A stretch of 64,000 nucleotides of DNA from Anaeropeptidivorans aminofermentans (GCF_940670685.1 NZ_OW711693.1:248001-312000), one strand, 5' to 3'. Positions 27,767-36,446 are shown, counted from the stretch's first letter. Notes: generated from the letters alone by a model not told the origin. A program made the numbers and translations.

Positions 27767-27852
27767 AATTTCTCATAAAAAAGCAATAAAACCAATTCAC
27801 TATAGATTCAAAAACACAAGTTTTTGCAGGAAAGGATACATTTTTGAGCCTA
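27767..27852. repeat. Truncated family A copy, A8
   Basis: TAAATTTCTCATAAAAAAGCAATAAAACC with the inner GATTCAAAAACAC / ACATTTTTGAGCC arms; the far outer arm is missing, and a family B element begins where it should be. Confidence 0.65.
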
Positions 27853-28085
27853 TAGCCAATTTCGAATTAAACAGTAATAAAAAATCGTATATTTTAATGC
27901 TTAGTGAACCTGAAAACACTTACAGGGAAACTGTTAAAGTGTTTTCAGGCGAACGTCCCCTCATAGCCAACAAAGATATTTTAATCTTTGTTGGCTATAA
28001 ATGGCTTAAACATATTAGAATCCCTATGTTTAAGCCGTTTATGAAAAATAGATTTTTATTGCTTCCTTCTGTGAAATTTACTATA
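27851..28085. repeat. Family B repeat, copy B2
   Basis: TATAGCCAATTTC to GAAATTTACTATA, 235 bp. It holds CTTAGTGAACCTGAAAACAC with the inverse GTGTTTTCAGGCGAAC, and AGCCAACAAAGAT with ATCTTTGTTGGCT. It is almost identical to B3 at 53.5 kb. After it, 28086-28237 holds a family D-type end (GGAATAAAAGCAAATGACTATA near 28190) and no gene. Confidence 0.85.
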
Positions 28086-28237
28086 AGTGAAGATATAGCT
28101 TTGTTATACTTGAATAATACAAAATAGGTAGCATAGCCAATTTGCTTTTTCCTTATTTTATGCTCTTTAAAACAAGATACTTACAGCGGAATAAAAGCAA
28201 ATGACTATACGATTTAACTTTAAATTTATTATATATG

Positions 28238-29047
28238 CTACTTAACTTCGAGCATTGCATTGATTTCGCTTCCCAGAAGGAGAACGGTAGATATGATATT
28301 AAGCCATACCATAAGCAGGATAATCCCTGCAAGGCTTCCGTAAACTGCCGAATATCTTGAAAAATTGCTTACATACATATTAAAGCCGCCGCTTGCAATG
28401 AGCCAAAGGATGACCGTGAAAAGGCCGCCGGGCAGAAGGCTTTTAAAAGAAGTCTTTTTTGAAAGGGCAAGCTTATTAATCAGCATGACGCCGGAAAGCA
28501 TAAATAAGATGGTTACAAAGTATCCCATAAAGCTGAAAATATATTTAAAGGCTTCCGACTCAGGAAGGTATTTCGTTAAAAGCACATATATATGATTATT
28601 AAATACAAGCATAACCATAGAAAGGGCTATGAGAAGCGCAAATAGAAGCACAAGAATCATGCTTACAGCCCTTTGCTTAAGGAAAAAACGGCTGTCCTTA
28701 ATGCCGTAAGCCTTATGAATCCCTCTCATTACGGAATTAAAGCCGGAGGAGGCGCTGAACAAAGTAAATATTAAGGAAGTCGACAAAAGGCTGGGTCTTT
28801 TAACCGCGAGGACTTCCTTTACGAATACAGAAAATATTTCCGCAAGCTCCGCAGGAAGACCCTGATACAATTTGTTCATGAAAAGGCTTGTATCAAGTTC
28901 CATATATCCTATTAAGGTAAGAAGAAATATGATAAAAGGAAACAAGGCAAGGATAATTTTATAAGTAAGTTCATTAGCGGCAGGAATAAGCTCATCTTCC
29001 TGAACCTCTTTTATGAGGGTAGCCAGGAATAAAATAATATTTTTCAT
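28238..29047 (-). CDS. YihY/BrkB-family inner membrane protein
   Basis: The protein is about 269 residues with six predicted membrane helices. The family pattern is clear: an N-terminal NELTYKIILALFPFIIFLLTLIGY (usual form AaalAYyallSlfPllil), then LIFTLFSASSGFNSVMRGIHKAYG (usual wsasraf.al..alN.iy), and C-terminal SRYSAVYGSLAGIILLMVWLNI, closely matching the family's YGSlgavillLlWlY. It is a membrane protein of unknown transport function; it was once named as a ribonuclease BN in error. An ATG at 29047 is chosen; an in-frame GTG 18 bases upstream is possible. The ribosome binding site is weak. Confidence 0.88.
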   Translation of the reverse strand: MKNIILFLATLIKEVQEDELIPAANELTYKIILALFPFIIFLLTLIGYMELDTSLFMNKLYQGLPAELAEIFSVFVKEVLAVKRPSLLSTSLIFTLFSASSGFNSVMRGIHKAYGIKDSRFFLKQRAVSMILVLLFALLIALSMVMLVFNNHIYVLLTKYLPESEAFKYIFSFMGYFVTILFMLSGVMLINKLALSKKTSFKSLLPGGLFTVILWLIASGGFNMYVSNFSRYSAVYGSLAGIILLMVWLNIISTVLLLGSEINAMLEVK

Positions 29048-29067
29048 ACAATCATCACCAACCACCG

Positions 29068-29306
29068 AATAGTAAATTTAAGATAAAACAATAGTAAAGA
29101 TATATATTCACACAGATTCAAAAATGTGTTTTATAAAAAATATCATAAATCGTATTTTATAAATTGCCTTTATTTGATTTTATATATTGAAAGCTTTATT
29201 ATCTATTGCTGCATGAAGGCAATTCCACGATGTTTCCGAAGGAAATCCATTTTTTGAGTCTTTAGTGAATCGGCTTTTGTTATTTCTTTGTGAAAAACTT
29301 ACTATA
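29068..29306. repeat. Expanded family A copy, A9
   Basis: It starts ATAGTAAATTTAAG and ends AACTTACTATA (239 bp). A typical family A outer frame holds a ~100 base inner palindrome with TTTATAAATTGCC and AAGGCAATTCCACGATG, shared with A10 at 37.8-38.1 kb. It lies just upstream of the BrkB-like gene. Confidence 0.7.
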
Positions 29307-29677
29307 GTATACCATAAATATAATTTTCATAAAAGCAGGGATTCATACATAGAAACCTTTAAGAATGCATATATTGTGAACAATTCAGAGGTTCTGCATT
29401 TCTATTATTTGTTAAAAAGGCTTATAAGCTTAACCTTTTCAATTTTTTAAATTCGCCAAGTATAAACCATGAAGCGCCTTCTTAAAACAAATTTATTTTG
29501 TTTTTAAATCCAACACGAATGTCTTTTGTTGAATTATTTCCTTATAATAAGTATAATTATTCTATAGTAAAGTAATTCAGATTCTATATTTATAGCAAAG
29601 CTATAGTTTTTCCTGTTTCAAATAATTTATCAAGATTATTTTACTAAGTATTTTTTTAGCTCTGTTATTTACTGCAT

Positions 29678-29754
29678 ACAGTCAATTTGTTTTATTCTGT
29701 TTTGGATATTGAGCTTTCAACAGCTTAAAATAAAGTGAAAACAAATTGACAATG
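29678..29754. repeat. Family D short inverted repeat
   Basis: AGTCAATTTGTTTTATTCTG at one end and AAAGTGAAAACAAATTGAC at the other, around TGAGCTTTCAACAGCTTAA. The rest of the 29307-29791 spacer is AT-rich without a supported gene. Confidence 0.5.
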
Positions 29755-29791
29755 GGATTACTTCAGCTTAATTTAGAATAAGGAGGCGTTT

Positions 29792-30496
29792 ATGAAGATT
29801 ACTTATATATTTAACAGCGGATTTCTTTTGGAATTTAAGGATTTTGATGTTTTAATTGATTTTTATATTGATACGGAAGATGGGCTCATCACAAAAGAAA
29901 TAATAAGAAGAGAAAAGCCTTTATATGTATTTGTCTCTCACAGCCATGGGGATCATTTTAATGAAGCTGTTCTTGACTTTAAAAATAAGCGTCCTTTTGT
30001 GAAATATATATTTTCATCGGATATAAAAGATGAAATAGATTTTGACGCCGTATATCTTGAAAAAGGCGACGAATTTGGAGACGAAAACATCCATGTAAGG
30101 GCCTTCGGCTCTACAGATGAGGGAATAAGCTTCTATATTGAAGCAGAAGATAAAAAGATATTTCATGCCGGAGACCTTAATAACTGGCATTGGGAGGAGG
30201 AATGTGACAAAGAGGAAAGCCTGGGCTATGAAAGCGCCTTTGAAGAAGAGCTTTCCTATATCTGCGAAAGGATTCAGGAACTGGATGTATTGTTCTTTCC
30301 CGTTGATCCGCGGCTTGGGGCGGATTATATGAGGGGCGCCGTTCAAATCCTTGAAAAAATAACTGCAAAGCTCTTTATTCCCATGCATTTCAGAGAAAAT
30401 TATGAAAGGGCAAGTGCCTTTGAAGCTATTGCCGAAAAAAACAAGTGTAAGTTCTTTACGATTCAGAAGAAAGGGGATTTTATAATATGGAAATGA
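29792..30496 (+). CDS. Metallo-beta-lactamase-fold hydrolase
   Basis: The 234-residue cytoplasmic protein has the metal motif HSHGDH at 50-55, a following HAGDLNNWHW (third site His and Asp) and a late PMHFRENY. The closest general type is the UlaG-like/predicted Zn-dependent hydrolase group. The substrate is unknown. It has an AAGGAGG site. It overlaps the next gene by 10 bases, so the two are co-translated. Together with the VOC protein it recalls a glyoxalase II/glyoxalase I pair, but the sequence does not prove this. Confidence 0.88.
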   Translation: MKITYIFNSGFLLEFKDFDVLIDFYIDTEDGLITKEIIRREKPLYVFVSHSHGDHFNEAVLDFKNKRPFVKYIFSSDIKDEIDFDAVYLEKGDEFGDENIHVRAFGSTDEGISFYIEAEDKKIFHAGDLNNWHWEEECDKEESLGYESAFEEELSYICERIQELDVLFFPVDPRLGADYMRGAVQILEKITAKLFIPMHFRENYERASAFEAIAEKNKCKFFTIQKKGDFIIWK

Positions 30497-30867
30497 AATG
30501 CAGATTTGACCATTATAATTTTAACGTATTTAACCTTGAAAAAAGCATGGAATTTTATGAAAAAGCCTTGGGCCTTAAGGAAGTGCGCCGAAAGGAAGCA
30601 GAAGACGGTTCTTTCGTCATCGTTTATCTGGGAGATTCCGAAACGGATTTTACTTTGGAGCTTACATGGCTTAGAGACTGGAACAGGCCTTACAGTATGG
30701 GCGATAACGAGGTTCATCTTTGCGTAAGGGTTCCCGGGGATTATGACGAGGTAAGGCGCTATCATCGGAATATGGGCTGGATATGCTATGAAAATCACAA
30801 TATGGGGCTTTATTTCATAAGTGACCCTGATAACCATTGGATAGAAATCCTGCCGCTTAAAAAATAA
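30487..30867 (+). CDS. VOC-family protein (glyoxalase I-like)
   Basis: The 126-residue single vicinal-oxygen-chelate domain protein has two beta-alpha-beta-beta-beta units. Possible metal ligands are His9 in FDHYNFNV, Glu in FTLELTW, His in NEVHLCVRV and Glu in NHWIEILP. The GLKEVRRKE and YFISDPDNHWIEIL stretches closely match lactoylglutathione-lyase-like proteins. In glyoxalase I the reaction converts the hemithioacetal of methylglyoxal, but an exact substrate is not proven. The start overlaps the stop region of the MBL-fold gene. Confidence 0.88.
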   Translation: MEMKCRFDHYNFNVFNLEKSMEFYEKALGLKEVRRKEAEDGSFVIVYLGDSETDFTLELTWLRDWNRPYSMGDNEVHLCVRVPGDYDEVRRYHRNMGWICYENHNMGLYFISDPDNHWIEILPLKK

Positions 30868-30921
30868 AGCCTTTTTCAGCGGAGAAGCGGCGTATTAATA
30901 GAAAAGCTGCTTACAAAAAAT

Positions 30922-30955
30922 AAAATCAGGCTTTATGAAAAAGCTGATTTTTAAG
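30922..30955 (+). terminator. Probable terminator after the MBL/VOC pair
   Basis: AAAATCAGGCTTT and AAAAAGCTGATTTTT form an A/T-flanked stem with a small loop and a terminal T-run. Confidence 0.6.
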
Positions 30956-31175
30956 AGTATGCCTTTATCTTTCGGCAGTGCCTCTTTTAAAAACAGGAAG
31001 CATCGGAGAAAGCTATAGAAATAAAATAATCGGAAAACATTAAAAATACGGGCCTTGCAGTTATCAAACTTAAAAACAGGTTTGGTAACTGTAAGAGAGC
31101 GTTCATCTAAAAAAGTTTTACAAGTTCATTTTATATATCATTATCTGCCCTTGTGTTTGAATTATGATGAAACAA

Positions 31176-31252
31176 CATCATTGTCAGTTTACTTTATTTT
31201 GAGCCTTCTGCAGTTAAATAACTTATGGAGGAATAAAAGCAAATTGACTATA
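31176..31252. repeat. Family D short inverted repeat
   Basis: TTGTCAGTTTACTTTATTTTG at one end and GGAATAAAAGCAAATTGACTATA at the other. Confidence 0.55.
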
Positions 31253-31275
31253 GGCTGCCATACTCCGCCAAGAAA

Positions 31276-31604
31276 TTGAAAGGGATCAGTAAGCTTGGCA
31301 GGAATCTTTTTCTCCTTAGGCAGATAGAGAATAATGAAAGGCCCGTAAAACTTTTTATAACTCTTACCCCGGAAAGCCCTGAGGGCCATTTAGTAGTCCT
31401 CTCGGAACCTGCAGAAATACTTTCAGATGAAACTATTATAAATAAAGATAAAAAAGAGCATCTTTATTTATGATGGATTTAAGGAAAACATATGAGATTT
31501 GAAAATGAAATAGCAATTTTTAAGTTTCATAGAGATAGCCGTCATAAGATTTTGGAAGGAAAGAGTGCTTCTGAAATAATAAAAGCTATTAAACTTACGC
31601 CGTA
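31276..31604 (+). other. Possible gene remnants upstream of the PTS genes
   Basis: Two short frames lie in this part of the 815-base spacer. The first, 31276-31473 (TTG start, no good ribosome binding site), reads KLFITLTPESPEGHLVVLSEP. The second, 31491-31604, starts with ATG and reads MRFENEIAIFKFHRDSRHK to a TAA. Codon choice looks gene-like but neither is recognisable. They may be leftovers of a regulator or EIIA gene, which would be expected at this position; this is a guess. Confidence 0.25.
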
Positions 31605-31682
31605 AAAAGCGCTATATTGCCTTATGAGTATAAGAGCAATATAGATTCCTAATTTTCCATTACCCTATAAGGAGGAAATCAT

Positions 31683-31964
31683 ATGAAAATATTGGCAGTT
31701 TGCGGAACGGGGCTTGGAAGCAGCTTCATGGTTGAAATGAATATTAAAAGCGTTTTAAAAGAGCTTAATGCAGAAGGTATAGAGGTGGAACACAGCGACC
31801 TGGGAGCAGCGGTTCCCGGAGCGGCGGACTTTTTTATAGCCGGAAGGGATATCGCCATGGGCATGAAGCATCTTGATAATGTGATAGAACTGAACAATCT
31901 CCTTGATAAAAAGGAGCTTAAGGAAAAAATAGAAAAAGCATTGCAGGAAAAAGGGATGCTGTAA
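31683..31964 (+). CDS. ulaB: PTS ascorbate-type EIIB component
   Basis: The 93-residue protein starts MKILAVCGTGLGSSFMVEMNI; Cys7 in CGTGLGSS is the phosphorylated residue of the lactose/ascorbate IIB fold. EIIB takes phosphate from EIIA and passes it to the sugar during transport through EIIC. The AGGAGG site is optimal. The IIC gene follows after an unusual 800-base gap full of repeats. No EIIA gene is present in the window, so phosphate must come from elsewhere. The true sugar may be ascorbate or another pentose/hexulose-type compound. Confidence 0.9.
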   Translation: MKILAVCGTGLGSSFMVEMNIKSVLKELNAEGIEVEHSDLGAAVPGAADFFIAGRDIAMGMKHLDNVIELNNLLDKKELKEKIEKALQEKGML

Positions 31965-31984
31965 ATAAATTTATTAAAGCAGTG

Positions 31985-32037
31985 TATGCGTATAGTAAAA
32001 TAGATTTTTGCTGCTGCCTTACGGCTATTTCACTATA
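31985..32037. repeat. Deleted family C copy, C5
   Basis: TATAGTAAAATAG joined directly to ATTTTTGCTGCTGCCTTACGG and CTATTTCACTATA: only one arm of a family C/B element is left between intact ends. Confidence 0.6.
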
Positions 32038-32258
32038 AAAGATATTTTTGTGAAATATTTCGTAAACATATGAAATATAATATATAGGATAAAATTTTAA
32101 TGAGAGAAGTCGGCTTCCCGGCTTTTTTCTCATATACATATTTTCTTGGGTCCTAAAATTATGCTAAAGAAAATTCTAAAAAACACCATAAATCTACGAA
32201 TCTAAACATTCCTTCTTTAAAATTCTGAATAAACAAAAGATATAAGCAAAAAGCAAAT

Positions 32259-32387
32259 AAAGTAAAATAGCTTTAAGGTAGTAACAAAAGCCTATTTTTC
32301 ATAAACGGCTTAATATAACAGAAACGCTTATATTAAGCCATTCAAAATATACGGTTTTTGTTACTGGAATCAAATTATTTTACTATA
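32259..32387. repeat. Family C palindromic repeat, copy C2
   Basis: AAGTAAAATAGCTTTAAGG to AAATTATTTTACTATA; arms AGTAACAAAAGCC and GGTTTTTGTTACT, inner AAACGGCTTAATATAACAG and ATATTAAGCCATTC. Confidence 0.8.
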
Positions 32388-32532
32388 AAAGCCGCAGGAA
32401 AAGTAATCTTAGTTCAAAATATGCCTTTTTAAAAGAAAGACCTGTTTTGTACTAGGGAATAACCTTGGGGCTATAGTGCTATTGCTTTCATATTTACTCC
32501 ACTCTAAAAAGAATATTATGTCTTTATAAGGT

Positions 32533-32579
32533 ATAGTAAAATAGATTTTTGTGATTACCTTAAAGCTATTTCACTATAA
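32533..32579. repeat. Deleted family C copy, C6
   Basis: TATAGTAAAATAG followed by ATTTTTGTGATTACCTTAAAG and CTATTTCACTATA; like C5 it retains both ends and one arm. A further TTTAAATTTACTATAG end lies at 32585-32600. Confidence 0.6.
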
Positions 32580-32764
32580 ATTACTTTAAATTTACTATAG
32601 TTTAAGCTTTCTGTGATATTTTAAACGAAATCAAGTTTAAAGAAGCTGAAATTTTTGGAAAAGCATCTGAACCATGTGCTTTTCACTGTAAAAACTTAGG
32701 CGGAATACAAATTGAATTCGTATCATCAGCATTGCTATAAGTATAATAAGAGAGGAGAAAGAGT

Positions 32765-34105
32765 ATGGTAATTCTTAAGTTTATGCAGGATTTACTGTCT
32801 ACGCCGGCCTATCTCGTTGCCTTAATGGCAGTTTTAGGCTTGGTGCTGCAAAAGAAGGCGGCGCCTGATGTTATTAGAGGCGCAATCAAGGCATTTCTGG
32901 GATTTCTCGTTCTTTCCGCAGGGGCCGACGTTGTTGTTGCATCTTTAGGACCCTTTGGGGAAATGTTCCAGCATGCGTTTAATACCCAGGGGGTTGTTCC
33001 AAATAATGAGGCCATCATTGCCGTTGCCCTTGAAAAATTCGGCTCGGTAACTGCCCTTATTATGTTCTTTGGAATGATTGCAAACCTCCTTATAGCACGT
33101 ATTACAAAATTTAAATACGTGTTTCTTACAGGCCATCATACCCTCTATATGGCGTGTATGATAGGGGTTATTTTACTTACCGTAGGCATGAATGAAACCA
33201 TGACCATTATCGTAGGTTCTGTAGCTCTTGGCATCGTAATGGTGCTTTTTCCGGCCATGGCCCAGCCTACCATGGAAAAACTAACAGGCAACAGCGAGGT
33301 TGCCTTCGGGCACTTCAGCACCATAGGCTACTGGGCTTCGGCGTGGATTGGTAAGCTTGTAGGGAAGAATTCAAAAAGCACAGAAGAAATTAATTTTCCG
33401 AAATCCTTGGCCTTTTTAAGAGACAGCTCCGTTTCCATATCGCTTACTATGGTAATTATTTATGTTGTTCTTGCAGTTTTTGCAGGGCCTTCCTTTGTAG
33501 GAGAGCTAAGCGGAGGGGAAAATTTTATACTGTTTTCAATTAAAAAAGGCGTTCAGTTTGCCGCCGGCGTATATGTTATTTTACAAGGGGTTCGCCTTAT
33601 TCTTGCAGAAATTGTTCCTGCCTTTAAAGGAATTTCCGAAAAGCTTATTCCCAATGCGAAACCGGCTCTGGACTGCCCTGTTGTTTATCCCTTTGCACCC
33701 AATGCCGTTTTAATCGGATTTTTCTCTTCTTTTGTAGGCGGAATCGTTGGAATGTTGATATTAATTGTCACAGGCGGTATAATAATATTGCCGGGAGTTG
33801 TTCCCCATTTCTTCTGCGGCGCCACTGCCGGTGTTTTCGGAAACGCCAACGGCGGCGTAAAAGGCTGTGTGCTGGGCTCCTTTGTAAACGGCCTGATGCT
33901 TACGTTTGCTCCTATTCTGATTATGCCTTTGCTGGGAGATTTAGGCTTTGTGGGAACCACTTTCTCAGACCTTGACTTTATCGCCACAGGCTTTGCCCTG
34001 GGTAAGGCAGGCCAGTTCGGCCCTGCTATAGCAGCGGCTTTGGTATTTGGGGTTCTTGCTGTTATGGTTATCGTTTCTTATATAGGTAAGAAAAAGGAAG
34101 CCTAA
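32765..34105 (+). CDS. ulaA: PTS ascorbate-type EIIC permease
   Basis: The 446-residue membrane protein has about ten hydrophobic segments. It belongs to the UlaA/SgaT-type permeases: MQDLLSTPAYLVALMAVLGLVLQKK, the GAIKAFLGFLVLSAGADVVVASLGPFG stretch, GHHTLYMACMIGV, and FGHFSTIGYWASAWIGK. Late in the protein HFFCGATAGVFGNANGG and FAPILIMPLLGDLG also fit the family. It transports its sugar while EIIB phosphorylates it. The ribosome binding site is GAGAGGAGAAAG. It is followed by a repeat fragment and a long hairpin before the transketolase genes. Confidence 0.93.
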   Translation: MVILKFMQDLLSTPAYLVALMAVLGLVLQKKAAPDVIRGAIKAFLGFLVLSAGADVVVASLGPFGEMFQHAFNTQGVVPNNEAIIAVALEKFGSVTALIMFFGMIANLLIARITKFKYVFLTGHHTLYMACMIGVILLTVGMNETMTIIVGSVALGIVMVLFPAMAQPTMEKLTGNSEVAFGHFSTIGYWASAWIGKLVGKNSKSTEEINFPKSLAFLRDSSVSISLTMVIIYVVLAVFAGPSFVGELSGGENFILFSIKKGVQFAAGVYVILQGVRLILAEIVPAFKGISEKLIPNAKPALDCPVVYPFAPNAVLIGFFSSFVGGIVGMLILIVTGGIIILPGVVPHFFCGATAGVFGNANGGVKGCVLGSFVNGLMLTFAPILIMPLLGDLGFVGTTFSDLDFIATGFALGKAGQFGPAIAAALVFGVLAVMVIVSYIGKKKEA

Positions 34106-34115
34106 TTAAAATTTT

Positions 34116-34191
34116 CTTTCCCGAAAGCAATCTGTGTTTTTAAGCCTGCCGGGAAAGGCCTTTGTTACTTCTTCATAATAAATTTACTTTG
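34116..34191. repeat. Half copy of a family A repeat
   Basis: CCCGAAAGCAATCTGTGTTTTTAAGCC, then GCCTTTGTTACTTCTTCATAATAAATTTACT; only one side of the palindrome is present. Confidence 0.55.
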
Positions 34192-34393
34192 TTTTGTATA
34201 GAAACATAAATTTTAAGAAAAAAAGTTCAGCAATGCTTTATAATCGTTAAAGGACTTTGACTAAAAAAACATATTTTGCATAAAAATCTATATAGGTTTT
34301 GATTTTTACAGCAAATTTTAAATTGCTGCGGAAAACCTTCAAAAACATAAGCTTTAACTGTAGTTTAAATTGTTTTACAATAGAATTGCAATG

Positions 34394-34436
34394 GTTGCGT
34401 TCAGGGCAAAGCCCTGAACGCAACTGAAATATTTTT
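34394..34436 (+). terminator. Very strong hairpin between the IIC and transketolase genes
   Basis: GTTGCGTTCAGGGC and GCCCTGAACGCAAC form a perfect 14 bp stem with an AAA loop, then TGAAATATTTTT. It could separate the PTS and transketolase transcripts or attenuate between them. The rest of this spacer is AT-rich, with a CAGCAAATTTTAAATTGCTG palindrome at ~34312. Confidence 0.6.
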
Positions 34437-34644
34437 AAGCGTATAGAGTCTGAAGACTTTTACGATATATATTTTCTATAAATAATTTATAATTATTACG
34501 GCATATAAATTTTTTATGGAATTGATTGGGCTGTATACTGCCGTAAAAAGCAGATTCACCAAATTTAAGGCACAGGGCAAAGGTCTTAAATTTGGACAGG
34601 CTTTTTGGGCCGTATGCACTAAATTTATTAATCAGGAGGATAAA

Positions 34645-35499
34645 ATGGACAGAAATGAATTGCAAAGGCTTGAACGCTTTGCTTTGGAAATCCGTTTAAA
34701 CACAGTGAAGAGCCTTCATCATTTAGGCTTTGGACACTACGGCGGAAGCCTTTCCATCGTTGAGTGTCTTTCCGTATTATACGGCAAGGTAATGAATATT
34801 GACCCTAAAGAGCCTGACAAAAAGGATAGGGATTATTTTATTCTTTCAAAAGGTCATGCAGGTCCGGGCTTATATTCGGCGCTTGCATTAAAGGGATATT
34901 TCCCGATGGACGTACTTATGACATTAAACGCCAACGGAACGAAGCTTCCAAGCCATCCCGACAGACAGCTTACAACAGGCGTGGATATGACTACCGGTTC
35001 TTTAGGCCAAGGCATCAGTGCTGCCTGCGGTGTTGCAAAATCTTTTAAAATAAGTAAAAGCGACCAGAAGGTATACTCCATCGTAGGAGACGGCGAGCTT
35101 AATGAAGGCCAGTGCTGGGAGGCTTTTCAGTTTGCAGCGCACAATAAGCTTGATAATTTATTTGTTTTTCTTGACGACAATAAAAAGCAGCTTGACGGCT
35201 ACACAAAAGACATTTGTGACGGTGCATGCTATGAGGATAAATTCAAAGCCTTCGGCTTCGATACCTATAAGGTAAAAGGCAACAGCGTAGAAGAAATTTA
35301 CGAGGCAATTGAAAAGGCTTCTAAAGTAAGCGGAAAGCCTCATATGATTATCCTTGATACAATAAAGGGACAGGGCTTTAAATATCTTGAAGAAAAATTC
35401 GACAACCATCATTTAAGACCGACCCCTGAAGAGGTAGAGATTATAGCCGAATATATCAAGGAGCTTGAAAATCAGTTAGGAGGCGTTCAGAATGCTTAA
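34645..35499 (+). CDS. Transketolase, N-terminal (TPP-binding) subunit
   Basis: The 284-residue subunit is the pyrophosphate-binding half of a split transketolase. Markers are HHLGFGHYGGSLSIVECLSVLYGKV, the FILSKGHAGPGLYSALALKGYF region with the catalytic His, GSLGQGISAACGVAKS, and the TPP motif GDGELNEGQCWEAFQFA followed by DDNKKQLDG. Start ATG at 34645 has AGGAGG; an upstream in-frame ATG at 34516 lies in repeat-like DNA and is rejected. It overlaps the C-terminal subunit by 8 bases. The pair moves two-carbon units in the non-oxidative pentose phosphate pathway and probably serves the sugar brought in by the PTS. Confidence 0.93.
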   Translation: MDRNELQRLERFALEIRLNTVKSLHHLGFGHYGGSLSIVECLSVLYGKVMNIDPKEPDKKDRDYFILSKGHAGPGLYSALALKGYFPMDVLMTLNANGTKLPSHPDRQLTTGVDMTTGSLGQGISAACGVAKSFKISKSDQKVYSIVGDGELNEGQCWEAFQFAAHNKLDNLFVFLDDNKKQLDGYTKDICDGACYEDKFKAFGFDTYKVKGNSVEEIYEAIEKASKVSGKPHMIILDTIKGQGFKYLEEKFDNHHLRPTPEEVEIIAEYIKELENQLGGVQNA

Positions 35500-36430
35500 G
35501 AAGGGAAATAACGAGCTTCGTAAAGTTTATGTCGATACATTGATAGAGCTTTGCGAAAAAGACAGAAATGTAGTTGCCCTTGAGGCAGACCTTGCAGGCT
35601 CCATAGGGACTAAGCGGTTTAAAGACCACTTCCCCGATAATTTCATAGACTGCGGCATTATGGAAGCCAATATGATGGGCGTTGCGGCAGGGCTTTCTCT
35701 CACAGGGAAGAGACCCTTTGTTCATACCTTCGGCCCCTTTGCCACAAGAAGGGTTTTTGACCAGGTTTTCATCTCTCTTGCCTATGCCAATTTAAGCGCA
35801 ACCATCTTAGGCTCTGACTGCGGCGTAACAAGCGAGTTTAACGGCGGAACCCATATGCCTTTTGAAGACGTTGCTCTTATGCGCTCCATTCCTACCTGTA
35901 ATGTAGTTGAAGCTACAGATGAAGTAATGCTGAAAGAGCTTCTTATGATGAGCTATGAAAAAGGCGGCCTTTGGTATATTAGAACCTCCAGAAAGAATGT
36001 GCCGAGAATTTATGCCGATGACGAAAAATTTGAGCTTGGCAAGGCAAAGGTTGTAAGAGAAGGAAAAGATGCAGCCATTTTTGCTTACGGTATATGTGTT
36101 GCCGATGCGCTTGAAGCAGCCGAGGAGCTTAAGGAAGAAGGTATCGATGTAGCAGTAATCGACTCTTTCTCCATCAGCCCTTTCGATAAGGAAATGGTAG
36201 CAAAATATGCTGACAGGCCGATTATAACCGTTGAAAACCATAACATTACAAACGGCCTTGGCTCTGCCGCAGCCGAAGCGCTTGCTGAAAGCGGAAAGGC
36301 CACAAAATTCGTAAGAATGGGCGTAAAGGGACGCTACGGTCAGACAGGATCCCTTGACTATCTCAAGAAGGACTACGGCATTGATAAAGACAGCATAAAG
36401 GCTGAGGTAAAGAGAATTTTAAATAAATAA
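35492..36430 (+). CDS. Transketolase, C-terminal subunit
   Basis: The 312-residue subunit has the pyrimidine-binding and C-terminal domains. Markers are VVALEADLAGSIGTKRF, the FIDCGIMEANMMGVAAGLSLTGKRPFVHTFGPFATRR stretch in which the conserved Glu assists TPP activation, and the late AVIDSFSISPFDKE, TVENHNITNGLGSAAAE and RMGVKGRYGQTG. It has its own AGGAGG site inside the end of the preceding gene, typical of coupled translation. A terminator follows. Confidence 0.93.
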   Translation: MLKKGNNELRKVYVDTLIELCEKDRNVVALEADLAGSIGTKRFKDHFPDNFIDCGIMEANMMGVAAGLSLTGKRPFVHTFGPFATRRVFDQVFISLAYANLSATILGSDCGVTSEFNGGTHMPFEDVALMRSIPTCNVVEATDEVMLKELLMMSYEKGGLWYIRTSRKNVPRIYADDEKFELGKAKVVREGKDAAIFAYGICVADALEAAEELKEEGIDVAVIDSFSISPFDKEMVAKYADRPIITVENHNITNGLGSAAAEALAESGKATKFVRMGVKGRYGQTGSLDYLKKDYGIDKDSIKAEVKRILNK

Positions 36431-36446
36431 TAATAAAAAAGATGAA

